Source: Streptococcus porci DSM 23759 | GTDB lineage: Bacteria; Bacillota; Bacilli; Lactobacillales; Streptococcaceae | DNA: 62,068 nucleotides | Direction of reading: 5' to 3' | Assembly (NCBI RefSeq): GCF_000423765.1 | Contig: NZ_AUIP01000017.1 | Coordinates: 1 to 62,068, forward strand | Shown here: piece after piece, positions 17,137-26,235 of the stretch | Numbering within the stretch: position 1 is the first letter of the stretch | How the letters are laid out: each line of letters begins with the position of its first letter | Translations under genes and position numbers: made by a program | Notes under the pieces: model-generated | Told to the model about the DNA's origin: nothing | Database searches by the model: none | The model's input: the letters and a program-made list of their open reading frames with translations, nothing else

Positions 17137-18066
17137 ATGAAAATCTTAAATTGTCAAAACCTGTCTAAATCTTTTAGAGGGAAGCTAGTTTTACAGAATC
17201 TCAATTTGAGCCTAGAAGAGGGGAAAATCACTGCCCTTTTTGGGCCAAATGGTGCGGGGAAAACCACTCTTATTCGTCTTATCTTGGGGCTATTGACTGC
17301 AGATTGCGGAGATATTGAGCTTTTTGGACAAAAGCTGACGCCAGCAAACCGAAGTGATTTATTATCTGACATTGGGGTGCAAAATGATGGCAATCTTTAC
17401 GGAAATTTAACGGTTTTAGAAAACCTTAAACTCTGGGGACGGATTTATGGGATGTCTTCTGAAAAACTCAAAGAGAGGCTTCCTGAAGTTGTTGAAAGTT
17501 TTGATTTGCAGGACTATGTTCAAGTGCCAATTAAGAGACTAAGCAAGGGAAACCGACAAAAGGCCGCTCTAGCTAGGGCTGTCCTCCATCAGCCCAAATT
17601 ATTGATTTTGGATGAACCGACAACTGGTCTTGATCCGCAGATGACGGAGCAGTTTCTGACCTACTTGAAAAGGTTAGTATCTGAGCAGAAGATGACTGTT
17701 TTTATGTGCACTCATCATCTTTTTGGCTTGGAAGATATAGTGGATGAGGTTGCTATCTTGTCAAAACAGAAGATTCTTGTTTCAGGAAATTTGTCTCAGC
17801 TCTTTGATGCTTATTATCCCCATCGTAAGCTTATTTTAGAGGTTTTGCCTCTTGATAAGGCAAAGAGTGTCTTGACAAAGTGGGGACATGTTTCGGAAAC
17901 GGGGAATAGGCTGGTTTTAAAGGTGGAAGAAAGAACATATCTTCCTCAGATGGTCTCTGATTTGGTTGAACAAGGTTGTCAACTTTATCAGTTGTCTGAG
18001 CTAAAACCAACTTTAACTCAATTTTATTTAGAGATTATTGGAGGGCAAAATGATGATTTGGACTAG
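17137..18066 (+). CDS. ABC transporter ATP-binding protein
   Basis: 309 residues behind AAGGAG. Walker A is Gly-Pro-Asn-Gly-Ala-Gly-Lys-Thr-Thr (~37-45), the signature is Leu-Ser-Lys-Gly-Asn-Arg-Gln-Lys (~133), and Walker B is Leu-Leu-Ile-Leu-Asp-Glu-Pro-Thr (~154). The C-terminal ~90 residues form the extra domain seen in drug- or peptide-exporting ABC-2 ATPases. It works with the permease encoded next; the two genes overlap by 17 bases. The cargo is unknown. Expression is probably set by the adjacent MerR-type regulator. Confidence 0.92.
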   Translation: MKILNCQNLSKSFRGKLVLQNLNLSLEEGKITALFGPNGAGKTTLIRLILGLLTADCGDIELFGQKLTPANRSDLLSDIGVQNDGNLYGNLTVLENLKLWGRIYGMSSEKLKERLPEVVESFDLQDYVQVPIKRLSKGNRQKAALARAVLHQPKLLILDEPTTGLDPQMTEQFLTYLKRLVSEQKMTVFMCTHHLFGLEDIVDEVAILSKQKILVSGNLSQLFDAYYPHRKLILEVLPLDKAKSVLTKWGHVSETGNRLVLKVEERTYLPQMVSDLVEQGCQLYQLSELKPTLTQFYLEIIGGQNDDLD

Positions 18067-18859
18067 GATTTGGTTAATCGCTAAAAAAGACATGTCGGAT
18101 TTTTTTAAAGATAAGACCTTATTGGTACCTTTTGTTCTGTTGCCTCTCATTTTTAGTGTTATCTTACCGATAGTCATTTTAAAGTTGGGGGCAAGACCGG
18201 AGCTGACTGCCTCCATTACTGGCTTGGAAAGTTTCTTGAAACATTTATCTGCTCTGCCCTTGCCCAAGAGTTTACAAACAGAAAGTTTAGCCCTTTATGC
18301 TATTTTAATTTATTTCTTATTGCCCATGTTTATGATCTTGCCGGTGATGTTTTCAAATCTGATTGGAGCCTACGCCTTTGTTGGAGAAAAGGAAAATCAT
18401 ACCTTGGAGGGCTTGTTGAGTACTCCTGTCTCGGCTAAAGAATTGATTGCTGGGAAACTCCTGTCTGCCATCTTGCCATCACTTTTAGCCACTTGGATAG
18501 CTCATCTGTGCTATGGAATGATTGTCAATGGTTTAGGAAAGTCAATTTTTGGAATAGCTCTTTTTCCTAACAGTATCTGGACTATTGTAGGACTGGTTGT
18601 TTCTCCACTTCTAGTGACACTCTCAACCCTACTCGTCTTTGGAATATCACCCTATGTTAAATCGAGTAAATCAGCTCAATCGGTATCTCTCTTTTTACTC
18701 TTTCCTTTGATTGGAATACTGATTTCACAGTCGTCGGGTCTCATGTTGTTAAATCCTTCCATAAGTTTAGGGATTGCATTAGTGCTCTTGATTTTAAATG
18801 GAATAGCCTATCTTGGTATTTCAAAAACGTTCAATGTTGAAAAATACATCGCAGAATAA
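18050..18859 (+). CDS. ABC-2 type transporter permease
   Basis: 269 residues from the ATG at 18050, chosen because GGAGG lies eight bases upstream within the ATPase gene. It has six or so hydrophobic helices, starting with one at ~25-45, then a periplasm-like loop and Val-Gly-Glu-Lys-Glu-Asn-His-Thr-Leu-Glu (~105), the conserved cytoplasmic Glu-Lys-Glu-x-x-Thr-Leu-Glu element of ABC-2 exporters that contacts the ATPase. With the preceding ATPase it forms a complete exporter. A strong terminator follows, closing a three-gene operon. Confidence 0.9.
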   Translation: MMIWTRIWLIAKKDMSDFFKDKTLLVPFVLLPLIFSVILPIVILKLGARPELTASITGLESFLKHLSALPLPKSLQTESLALYAILIYFLLPMFMILPVMFSNLIGAYAFVGEKENHTLEGLLSTPVSAKELIAGKLLSAILPSLLATWIAHLCYGMIVNGLGKSIFGIALFPNSIWTIVGLVVSPLLVTLSTLLVFGISPYVKSSKSAQSVSLFLLFPLIGILISQSSGLMLLNPSISLGIALVLLILNGIAYLGISKTFNVEKYIAE

Positions 18860-18862
18860 ATA

Positions 18863-18898
18863 AATCCCTCAGTTACATTGATAGCTGAGGGATTTTTA
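18863..18898 (+). terminator. Terminator of the MerR-ABC operon
   Basis: An AATCCCTCAG/CTGAGGGATT stem with an ~11-base loop, then TTTTT. Confidence 0.85.
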
Positions 18899-18979
18899 GA
18901 AAGAGTAGTGAATGAGACTGTATCATACGTGTTGCTTTCGGTTGCCTAGTTTAAAAGACTTTTGTGTGCTGCGATAGAT

Positions 18980-19561
18980 TTACAAATCTGCTGCGCCAAA
19001 GATAATTTGACCATTTTCAAAGCGGTCAATTCGTGCTAGGGAAGTTACTTTGAGGCCATTGTCGATAAGAAGCTGACGTCCTGTTTGGAAAGATTTCTCA
19101 ATGACAATTCCGACGCCAACAACCTGTGCGCCAGCTTGTTTAATGATCTGGGCAAGCCCCATAGCTGCTTGTCCGTTTGCCAAAAAATCATCGATAATAA
19201 GGACTTTATCCTCAGGTGACAGGAATTTTCCAGCGATGGAGACCGTAGAAGTGACCTGTTTGGTAAATGAATAAACCTCAGCTGTTAGGATATCCTCAGT
19301 CATAGTAATGTTTTTGTGCTTCTTACCAAAAATCATCGGGACACCGAGACTTTCAGCCACATAAACGGCTGGGGCAATGCCAGAGGCTTCAATGGTGACA
19401 ACCTTGGTAATCCCCTGATTAGCATAGCCTTCTGCTAAAACTTGTCCAATCTCCTTCATCAACTGATAGTCCACCTGGTGGGTCAAGAAGGAGTCAACTT
19501 TTAAGATGTTTTGTCCAATGACGTTTCCGTCTTTGAGAATGCGTTCTTCTAATGTTTTCAT
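18980..19561 (-). CDS. xpt: Xanthine phosphoribosyltransferase
   Basis: 193 residues, full length. It has the Ile-Glu-Ala-Ser-Gly-Ile-Ala-Pro-Ala substrate loop (~57-65) and the PRPP-binding [11 protein letters not shown] motif (~126). It converts xanthine and PRPP to XMP for purine salvage. AGAGG precedes the ATG. It is divergent from pbuX rather than in the xpt-pbuX operon common in other Firmicutes. I see no guanine riboswitch in the leader. Confidence 0.95.
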   Translation of the reverse strand: MKTLEERILKDGNVIGQNILKVDSFLTHQVDYQLMKEIGQVLAEGYANQGITKVVTIEASGIAPAVYVAESLGVPMIFGKKHKNITMTEDILTAEVYSFTKQVTSTVSIAGKFLSPEDKVLIIDDFLANGQAAMGLAQIIKQAGAQVVGVGIVIEKSFQTGRQLLIDNGLKVTSLARIDRFENGQIIFGAADL

Positions 19562-19594
19562 GTGTAAAACCTCTGTGTCATAATTCCTCTTTTT

Positions 19595-19622
19595 ATTTTA
19601 GCATCTCAGGTAAAAAAGACAA
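19595..19622 (-). promoter_or_regulatory. xpt promoter
   Basis: Minus strand TTGTCT (19617-19622), a 16-base spacer, and TAAAAT (19595-19600) preceded by TGC (extended -10). Confidence 0.6.
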
Positions 19623-19675
19623 GAAAAAAGCCAATATTCTTTGAAAAGGTTCAAAAAAAACACAAAATACACAAC

Positions 19676-19740
19676 AAAAGCGAATGTTTTTTTATTAAAT
19701 CAAAAAAACGTTTGATATTTTTGCTTTTATTTGTTAAACT
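19676..19740 (+). promoter_or_regulatory. pbuX promoter with possible PurR boxes
   Basis: TTGATA (19712-19717), 17 bases, TAAACT (19735-19740). Just upstream an inverted pair (GCGAATGTTT at 19680 and AAACGTTTGA at 19706) resembles diverged PurBox sequences around a CGAA core, as bound by the purine regulator PurR in streptococci and lactococci. The box match is imperfect. Confidence 0.45.
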
Positions 19741-19773
19741 AAGCTCCTATTCAAAAAAAGGAGTTAGAGATTC

Positions 19774-21081
19774 ATGTCACTTGAAAAGAGCGCTGCTCAA
19801 AAATCATCTATGTTGTATCAAATTGAAGAAAAACCACCTTTGGGTGTTTCCATTTTATTGGCACTCCAACATATCCTAGCAGCCTTTGCAGGTATTATTG
19901 CGGTTCCCTTGGTTGTGGGTTCGGCTTTAGGCTTGTCTGTCGAGGAAACTTCTCTAATGGTTTCAGCTTCCATTTTTGTAGCTGGTTTAACAACGGTTTT
20001 ACAATCAAAAGGATTAGGTCCCATTGGTTCTCGTGTATCAGGTATGATGGGAACAGACTTTACTTTTGCTAATCCTGTTATCAGTGTTGGTAGCCAGTTT
20101 GGTATGGCTGGAGTGGTTGGGGCAACTCTGGCAGGTTCCTTGGTTGAGATTATTCTCAGTCGCTTTATCAAACCGCTCATGCGCTTTTTCCCGCCTTTGA
20201 TTACAGGAACGGTTGTATCTTTGATTGGTATTACTCTTTTGCCAGTTAGTATGGATTGGGCTGCAGGTGGTTCAGGCGCACCAGACTACGCCTCTGTTGA
20301 AAATGTTTCTATTGCATTTGTGGTGATGGTTTTCACTCTTGCTTTGAACCATTATGGGAAAGGATTATTCTCCACAGCTTCTGTATTCTTTGGGATGGTT
20401 TTTGGCTATCTGCTCTGCCTTTTTCTAGGGAAAATCGACCTATCGGCAGTCAATGATGCGGCATGGATTGCTTTACCAAAGGTTTTCCACTATGGCGTTA
20501 AATTTGAACTGTCATCAATTTTAGCTTTTGTTCCAGCTTATGTGGTATCTTTGATTGGTACAGTCGGTATTATGATGGCAATCGGAGAAGCTTCAAATGA
20601 AAACATTTCTTCTGAACGAGCGGCTAGTGGAGTTCTAGCGGATGGTGTTGGTTCTCTCGTTGCGGGTGTTTTTGGTGCTGGACCAAATACAGCTTTCTCT
20701 CAAAACGTTGGACTAATCACACTGACAAAGGTTGCCAGTCGTCATGTTATGGTATTGGCAGGTATTATTCTGACAGTTTTAGGCATCTTTCCAAAACTGT
20801 CTGCTCTCATTTCAATCATGCCACAACCTGTTTTAGGTGGCGTTGGGGTTATTATGTTTGGACTTGTTGCTGCTCAGGGGATTAAGACACTAGCAACGGT
20901 CAAAATCGGTGATCGCGAACTGCTCATTATCTCAGTTGCCTTTGCTTTGGGAATTGGGGTAACGGTTCGCCCAGACCTCTTACAACACCTACCAATCGCC
21001 CTCAAGATGATCTTCTCATCAGGAATCTCGACAGGTACCCTAGTAGCCTTGATTCTAAACCTTGTTTTAAAAGAAAAATAA
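19774..21081 (+). CDS. pbuX: Xanthine/uracil-type purine permease
   Basis: 435 residues, a nucleobase:cation symporter-2 (NCS2) family protein with about 14 hydrophobic segments. It has the Gln-His motif early (Leu-Gln-His-Ile-Leu-Ala, ~29-34), Gly-Thr-Asp-Phe-Thr-Phe (~92), the family signature Ala-Ile-Gly-Glu-Ala-Ser-Asn-Glu (~270) and Gly-Pro-Asn-Thr-Ala-Phe-Ser-Gln-Asn-Val-Gly (~308). It imports xanthine across the membrane for Xpt. AAAGGAG precedes the ATG. The xpt neighbour and divergent shared regulatory region support xanthine over uracil as substrate. Confidence 0.93.
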   Translation: MSLEKSAAQKSSMLYQIEEKPPLGVSILLALQHILAAFAGIIAVPLVVGSALGLSVEETSLMVSASIFVAGLTTVLQSKGLGPIGSRVSGMMGTDFTFANPVISVGSQFGMAGVVGATLAGSLVEIILSRFIKPLMRFFPPLITGTVVSLIGITLLPVSMDWAAGGSGAPDYASVENVSIAFVVMVFTLALNHYGKGLFSTASVFFGMVFGYLLCLFLGKIDLSAVNDAAWIALPKVFHYGVKFELSSILAFVPAYVVSLIGTVGIMMAIGEASNENISSERAASGVLADGVGSLVAGVFGAGPNTAFSQNVGLITLTKVASRHVMVLAGIILTVLGIFPKLSALISIMPQPVLGGVGVIMFGLVAAQGIKTLATVKIGDRELLIISVAFALGIGVTVRPDLLQHLPIALKMIFSSGISTGTLVALILNLVLKEK

Positions 21082-21184
21082 GCATGAAAGCAAGGGCAAT
21101 CTATTAGAAAATTCCAAATGCACGTGAAAGACTTTATAGTCTAAGAGAGTGTGCAAAATGTTGAATTGAGTCTGCAGGTATACT

Positions 21185-21233
21185 AAAAAGACTTGAAATC
21201 AAGTTTGTAGGAACATTGATTTCAAGTCTTTTG
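21185..21233. terminator. Bidirectional terminator after pbuX
   Basis: An AAAAGACTTGAAATCAA stem pairs with TTGATTTCAAGTCTTTT; A and T tracts on both sides serve pbuX and the facing prsW-like gene. Confidence 0.85.
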
Positions 21234-21333
21234 CGGTTTTAGAACTTCTCTAGTTTCTATCTTGTGTACAGAGAATGGAGTGGATAGCCACTTTTATCAC
21301 ATTTGATATCAGTTGAAGCGGATTTTTAAAGCC

Positions 21334-22143
21334 TTATTCAGGAAGTTTATCGACTATTTGATAAGCAAGTAAACCAAGTAGGATACTCATTACTGGGAAT
21401 ACTGTACTAAAGATACCAGTGTTGAAAGGAGAGTTGAATAGGAAGTGGAGTCCCATACTAGCCAGTAGCCAACCTGCTCCTTGAGCCTTAGACATGCCTG
21501 AATCTTTTGTCAACAGCGCAACTAGACCTATTGCAAAGAGCATGGTGAATACCCAATGTGTCCATCCGGCTTGACCAACACGTTCGATAATGGTTTCAAA
21601 GCCGTCTAGTTTTCCCATAAACATATCTCGGAAAGTAAACATGCAATCCTCGATGAGTTGGAAGCTAAGTCCAGCGATGATTCCACTGACCAAAGCGTGT
21701 TTTAGGGTTACTTTTCTACAGATGAGTAAGACAAGGAGGACAACCAATCCTTTAGCAAACTCTTCAGCAAATGGAGCAGAAACAGCAGCTCCCCAATCAG
21801 CTCTAAAGGCATCGCTGACTTTGACAATTTCAAGCAAAAAGTATCCAATTGCCATATGCCCCACTTCTGAGAATGCCATACCTGCTGTCAACCCCAGCAA
21901 CCAAGAGAGATTGGTAACTTTTTTTGACATCTGATAGCGTTTGGCCAAGTAGCAAGTGAGAAAGAGAAGAGGAAGAAGATAAATTGCAACTAGCGATATG
22001 GTTAGGAGAAAGAGAGGGTACTTATCTTCCATTCCATTTGGTTTTCCAAATTCTCCGAAGATGATTTTACAGCCACTAACAAATCCAGTGGTTGCAAGGA
22101 TGACAGGGAGGTAAGCTTTGTAATTTTTAAACAACTGTTTCAT
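21334..22143 (-). CDS. PrsW-family intramembrane metalloprotease
   Basis: 269 residues with about eight hydrophobic helices. The PrsW hallmarks are present: Ala-Pro-Phe-Ala-Glu-Glu-Phe-Ala-Lys-Gly (E-E-x-x-K, ~123-132), a downstream Leu-Ile-Glu-Asp (~164) and a late helix with Leu-His-Phe-Leu-Phe-Asn (~232). PrsW proteases cleave within membrane helices, for example of anti-sigma factors; no anti-sigma factor gene is nearby, so the substrate is unknown. The following CPBP gene on the same strand is a second membrane-protease-type gene. Confidence 0.83.
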   Translation of the reverse strand: MKQLFKNYKAYLPVILATTGFVSGCKIIFGEFGKPNGMEDKYPLFLLTISLVAIYLLPLLFLTCYLAKRYQMSKKVTNLSWLLGLTAGMAFSEVGHMAIGYFLLEIVKVSDAFRADWGAAVSAPFAEEFAKGLVVLLVLLICRKVTLKHALVSGIIAGLSFQLIEDCMFTFRDMFMGKLDGFETIIERVGQAGWTHWVFTMLFAIGLVALLTKDSGMSKAQGAGWLLASMGLHFLFNSPFNTGIFSTVFPVMSILLGLLAYQIVDKLPE

Positions 22144-22319
22144 TAGGTTGCCCTTTCTGTGTTTTTTAAACTAGTGTATTCAATCTAAAAATGAGTATGT
22201 TTTGACACTTACTGAAAAGTTCAATCAGGTTTCTTTAGATTTCTATTTAATCAGCATTAATAACTTGGTTGTAAGTAATGATCAGGTCTTTCATGAAAGT
22301 GCCGCTTTGACAAAAACGA

Positions 22320-23015
22320 TTAGTATAGGATGTAAGCGAGAACGGTTAGACCGATAATATCGGCAATGGCGTGTGCCAAGAAGAATGGGAGGAGGTTTTT
22401 GGGTTTCCATTTTTTATAACAAACAAAGAAAATGATACCCAATAAAAGTCCCAGAGCGATAGCATTGCCAAGCCCTTGGTAGGTATGGAAACTGCAACGA
22501 ATTAAAAGTGAGTAAAGGAAAGTCCACTTGACGTGTTGAGGTTTGACGGTCATACAGACACCCAGGAAGAAAATTTCCTCGTAAAAACCATTGAGCAGAG
22601 AGTAGAGAATCAGGGACAAATCCAGGTTTGAGACAAGCTGTGCCATACTTGGGGTGACTGGAACCATCAAATTGTAGCTAAGGAAGGTAAAGGCATCCAT
22701 AGCTAAGGCGGATATGAGAAAGAGCCCGATAATTTTAAAAGGAAGCCAAGCCTCAAGTTTGATTTGCCGAGTCCATACGGAAAAATCAAAGTTACGACAA
22801 AGTAGGTAGATGAAGGCTAGGAAGAGCCAAATCAACTGCATTGCTAAAGCCTGATAATTTTGCAGGCTGGAAAAGCTCAGATTACTTTCTAGTGTGGTTG
22901 TGTGATTGATGAGTGCCAAGTATTGAAGGGTTGAATTGTAAATGCCCTCGCCAAACATGATTAGAGTGATAACGATAAGATCAAACCATTTTAGAGTTGT
23001 TAATTTGGCCTTCAT
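22320..23015 (-). CDS. CPBP-family intramembrane protein (putative protease/immunity)
   Basis: 231 residues from the ATG at 23015, which has GGGAGGAA seven bases upstream; the 89 codons of open frame before it are not coding. There are about seven hydrophobic helices. The CPBP/Abi motifs are Asn-Gly-Phe-Tyr-Glu-Glu-Ile-Phe-Phe-Leu-Gly (EExxx, ~143), a His in Ser-Phe-His-Thr-Tyr-Gln-Gly-Leu (~178) and a late His-Ala-Ile-Ala-Asp (~217). Family members include prenyl proteases and bacteriocin-immunity proteins. It is divergent from a two-component system, which may control it. Confidence 0.83.
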   Translation of the reverse strand: MKAKLTTLKWFDLIVITLIMFGEGIYNSTLQYLALINHTTTLESNLSFSSLQNYQALAMQLIWLFLAFIYLLCRNFDFSVWTRQIKLEAWLPFKIIGLFLISALAMDAFTFLSYNLMVPVTPSMAQLVSNLDLSLILYSLLNGFYEEIFFLGVCMTVKPQHVKWTFLYSLLIRCSFHTYQGLGNAIALGLLLGIIFFVCYKKWKPKNLLPFFLAHAIADIIGLTVLAYILY

Positions 23016-23201
23016 GAGATTTCCTCCCAAGATTTCTAGAATTCTAGTAATGATTATAACAAGAGTGACTGTGGTCTTTCTGTATTCCATCTGTTTTTTG
23101 TCTGTTTTTTGGGGAAAAGCACAGCATTTGTTCCGACAAAACTTGCCTAGCAGTCTCTGACTCTTTATAATAAAAAGGAAGATTAGATGAGGAGGAAAAT
23201 C

Positions 23202-23870
23202 ATGGCAAGGATTCTGGTGGTTGAGGACGATCTTGTCATCAATCAAGTTGTTTGTGAGTTTTTGAGGGAGCAGGGTCACCAAACTCAGGCGGTTTTTGAT
23301 GGTAAAGTGGCCTTAGAAACTTTTCAAAAGGACGTGTTTGATCTGATTATTCTGGATGTCATGATACCGTCGATGACAGGAATTGAGGTGTTAAAGGAAA
23401 TCAGACAGATATCTCAAGTTCCTATTATGATGCTGACGGCTATGGACGATGAATATACTCAGCTCGTTAGTTTTAATCACTTAATCAGCGATTATGTTAC
23501 CAAACCCTTTTCCCCTTTGATTTTAATGAAGCGGGTAGAAAATATTTTGCGAGACAAGCTTGCGCCCGATAGCCTAACAGTAGCTGATATTCGGATTTTT
23601 CCTGAAGAGGGTTGTGTGGTGATGGCTGAACAGAGCGTTGCTTTGACAAGAAAAGAGTACGATATTTTACTTTATTTAGTTAAAAGAAAGGGGCAGGTTA
23701 TCAGCAGAAGCCAGCTGATGATGGCTTTGTGGGGCTATGAAGAATTAGACAGTCGAGTTTTAGATAATCACATGAAAAATCTACGGAAAAAATTGCCAAC
23801 TCTTCCGCTTAAAACCGTGATCGGGCGTGGCTATCAGATTGTGGAGGGAGAATATGGGACTTGTTCGTAA
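23202..23870 (+). CDS. OmpR-family response regulator
   Basis: 222 residues from the ATG at 23202 (GAGGAGGAAAATC upstream; an ATG at 23187 would overlap that site). The receiver has Asp9-Asp10, phospho-acceptor Asp52 in Ile-Ile-Leu-Asp-Val-Met, Thr in Met-Leu-Thr-Ala, and Lys in Val-Thr-Lys-Pro-Phe. The C-terminal winged helix has Leu-Thr-Arg-Lys-Glu-Tyr-Asp-Ile-Leu and Gly-Arg-Gly-Tyr-Gln. It pairs with the kinase gene overlapping its end. It resembles VncR/SaeR-like regulators; target genes are not visible, except that the divergent CPBP gene is a natural candidate. Confidence 0.92.
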   Translation: MARILVVEDDLVINQVVCEFLREQGHQTQAVFDGKVALETFQKDVFDLIILDVMIPSMTGIEVLKEIRQISQVPIMMLTAMDDEYTQLVSFNHLISDYVTKPFSPLILMKRVENILRDKLAPDSLTVADIRIFPEEGCVVMAEQSVALTRKEYDILLYLVKRKGQVISRSQLMMALWGYEELDSRVLDNHMKNLRKKLPTLPLKTVIGRGYQIVEGEYGTCS

Positions 23871-25212
23871 GCATTTCTTGATTGTCAGTACGCTGATTGT
23901 AACGACAATCGTCATTCTTCTGGGAATTTTAGCCTATACCATGCCAATTTACTATAATCAAAGCAAATTGGTGGACTTACAAAAGGATTACACGTCTATT
24001 GTGAAGAAATTAGATGGGCAGCCTAAAGAGGCTATTCTTAGAAATATAAAAATTTACGATGACGACTACCCTAATATTTTGCTCATTTTGATTTCGGAAT
24101 CTGGTCAGGAAGTCTATCCTAATTTGTCTGATGAGGAAATTATCCAGCAAAGTAAGTACTATTTGAAGAAAGATGATTTTGATCAGATTGGACACTGGTC
24201 AAGTTTAATTACGAGTGCTGAGGGTGACCGATATGCGGTCGAGGGTGAGTACGGTTTTCACTCCTTATCTGGTGTCAATAGCGTTTTGGCAACCTCCTAT
24301 CCTTTTGTTTTTCTAGCCATCCTTGCTTTATCGAGTGTTGTTGCTTATGTTTACAGTCGTCTTTCCAACCAGCGAATTACGGCTATTTCTCAGACGACTC
24401 GGCAGATGCAGTTTCTGGAAGAAGGAGTGACTTGTCAGGTAGGTGGTCAAGACGAAATTGCCACCTTGGCTCAGGATATCAATCGTCTATATACCAGACT
24501 TTTAACCAGTATTAAGGATTTAAAGTCTGAAAATGAAAAAACAGCTGCGCGTGAGCGACAGCAGGCTGATTTTCTTCGGGTAACGGCTCATGAGCTAAAG
24601 ACTCCCATTTCCAGCATGCTAGGGTTGGTGGAAGGAATGATTTATAATGTTGGGGATTTCAAGAATCATGATACTTACTTAAATAAATGCCGTGATATTT
24701 TGCAGGATCAGTCCCAGCTAGTGCAATCAATTTTGGAAGCGACAAATCTTGACCTTACTTTGTTAAGTCATCAGGAGCAACTTGATTTGAAAGAGTTGAT
24801 TGAGCAGCATCTGGCAACTTATTATGCTCTTGCAGAACTCCATGCCTATGATTTTCAGGTCACTCTTTCTCCTGTTACGGTGACGGCAAATGCTACCTAT
24901 CTCTTGAAAGCCATCAAAAACATTGTGGACAATGCCTTTCGATACACCAAGGAGGGGGGCAGGATTCGCGTGGTCTTAATGGAAAACTATCTGCGCGTTG
25001 ACAATCAAGCAGAGCATCTACCTGAGCAAGAGGAGTTAGATAGATTCTTTTTACCTTTTTATCGACCAGACTTTAGCCGAGCTAAAAAAGATGGGGGAAC
25101 TGGTATTGGACTTTACATGGTCAAACAAATTCTTGACAAGCAAGGTTTTGCTTATCAAATGGAAAGTCAAGAAGACTTTGTCAGCTTCACAATCTACTTT
25201 AATACTCAATGA
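23854..25212 (+). CDS. Sensor histidine kinase
   Basis: 452 residues from the ATG at 23854 (GGAGGGAG upstream, 17-base overlap with the regulator gene). Domain order: TM1 (~8-30), an extracellular domain of about 115 residues, TM2 (~149-167), HAMP-like linker, phospho-acceptor His246 in Thr-Ala-His-Glu-Leu-Lys-Thr-Pro, and ATPase boxes N (Asn-Ile-Val-Asp-Asn-Ala-Phe-Arg) and G (Gly-Thr-Gly-Ile-Gly-Leu-Tyr-Met). The signal is unknown. Its last three codons and stop lie inside a BOX-like repeat, so the repeat supplies the natural C-terminus. Confidence 0.92.
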   Translation: MGLVRKHFLIVSTLIVTTIVILLGILAYTMPIYYNQSKLVDLQKDYTSIVKKLDGQPKEAILRNIKIYDDDYPNILLILISESGQEVYPNLSDEEIIQQSKYYLKKDDFDQIGHWSSLITSAEGDRYAVEGEYGFHSLSGVNSVLATSYPFVFLAILALSSVVAYVYSRLSNQRITAISQTTRQMQFLEEGVTCQVGGQDEIATLAQDINRLYTRLLTSIKDLKSENEKTAARERQQADFLRVTAHELKTPISSMLGLVEGMIYNVGDFKNHDTYLNKCRDILQDQSQLVQSILEATNLDLTLLSHQEQLDLKELIEQHLATYYALAELHAYDFQVTLSPVTVTANATYLLKAIKNIVDNAFRYTKEGGRIRVVLMENYLRVDNQAEHLPEQEELDRFFLPFYRPDFSRAKKDGGTGIGLYMVKQILDKQGFAYQMESQEDFVSFTIYFNTQ

Positions 25213-25305
25213 AAATCAAAAGTAGCCTAGGAAATGAAGCCGACGATAGAACTTGAGTTCATCAAGACAAGTTGACAACGGATAATTTTGATTTTCGAAG
25301 AGTAT
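25202..25305 (+). repeat. BOX-like repeat element
   Basis: It begins ATACTCAATGAAAATCAAA and ends with TTTGATTTTCGAAGAGTAT. These are the two outer conserved ends of pneumococcal BOX elements (boxC and boxA in reverse orientation). The internal ~65 bases are degenerate and there is no clear boxB. The stop codon of the histidine kinase (25210-25212) is within it. Confidence 0.7.
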
Positions 25306-25347
25306 AAAGTGTGACTGGATTGTGATGACCTTATGTTAGGAATGATG

Positions 25348-25379
25348 AAAATGGACTGGAAAACCAGTCCATTTTTTAG
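25348..25379. terminator. Bidirectional terminator
   Basis: An AAATGGACTGG/CCAGTCCATTT hairpin with a tetraloop and T-tract between the kinase gene and the facing ybaB. Confidence 0.85.
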
Positions 25380-25382
25380 TTC

Positions 25383-25679
25383 TTAGAATGGTAATTTACC
25401 TGCAAAGGCACCCATTGTTTTTTTAGTCGCCTCATCAATTTGACTGAGAGCACTATTGATGGCTTGTGTGGTCATGTCTTGCAGGGTTTCGATGTCTTCT
25501 GGATCAACGACAGCAGGGTTGAAGGTAAGAGACACTACTTTTTTATCACCAGTCAATTCAGCCACGACTAAGTCTTGGGCAGATTTTCCAGTAAAAGTAG
25601 TGGCAGCCAGTTCAGCTTGTTTTGATTCCATCTGCTTTTGCATCTTTTGTGCCTGTTTCATCAGGTTTTGCATGTTCAT
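25383..25679 (-). CDS. YbaB/EbfC-family nucleoid-associated protein
   Basis: 98 residues from the ATG at 25679. The protein starts with [16 protein letters not shown] and has the family core Ala-Gln-Asp-Leu-Val and [13 protein letters not shown]. YbaB dimers bind DNA non-specifically and affect nucleoid structure. In many bacteria the gene sits between dnaX and recR; here it is alone. A weak AAGGAAC lies upstream. Confidence 0.93.
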   Translation of the reverse strand: MNMQNLMKQAQKMQKQMESKQAELAATTFTGKSAQDLVVAELTGDKKVVSLTFNPAVVDPEDIETLQDMTTQAINSALSQIDEATKKTMGAFAGKLPF

Positions 25680-25682
25680 CAA

Positions 25683-26235
25683 TTTGGTTACGTTCCTTTC
25701 GTATCTTGTTGACTTTTAGATTATAACACATTTAAAGGATAACTTAAACCTTGAATATCACCGACAATTTTGAGTAGACTTTAGTCATTTGTCTGTCCGT
25801 ACGCCAAATTAACTAGAAAAAGCTTTGTTTGACTCTTTCATTCATTTGAAACATCAGATAATAATCTTGGTATAGAGGAGCAAGGTGGCGAGGGGGAGAG
25901 CGATATTTTTTTCCAGTCGAAAATGATAAGCAGATAATAATGACATCACTAATACCAGCTGAAAGTGACTATTTGGAAGGGACAAGTGAGGATGCGATAG
26001 AGTCGTTTAAATCAGTTACCGAACAAGTCTAATAACTCTTGAAAAGATTGCTTTCTGTAACTATTGTTCTTGACTGCCTAACTTTTCAGAATAAATTTTT
26101 GTATTTCAGAAATTTATTGGAACTCTTTTCTTCATGCGTTTGTCGTATACTATTTGGCTGTCTACTTGACAGGAAGCTGTTCACATACGGTCAAGAGGAG
26201 GTTTTTGTCAGAAAATCAGTTCTAACGATAGTCCT
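25683..26235. other. Gene-poor stretch of about 550 bases
   Basis: Between ybaB and pepX I find no convincing gene. There is only a 30-codon frame at 25940-26032 without a ribosome site, and stop-rich sequence. No strong hairpin or recognisable repeat is seen. It may be a decayed gene; nothing identifies it. Confidence 0.5.

Noticed and set aside
25940..26032. 30-codon frame in the ybaB-pepX gap
   Set aside because: No ribosome site or promoter, and too short to judge; noted only as content of the gap.
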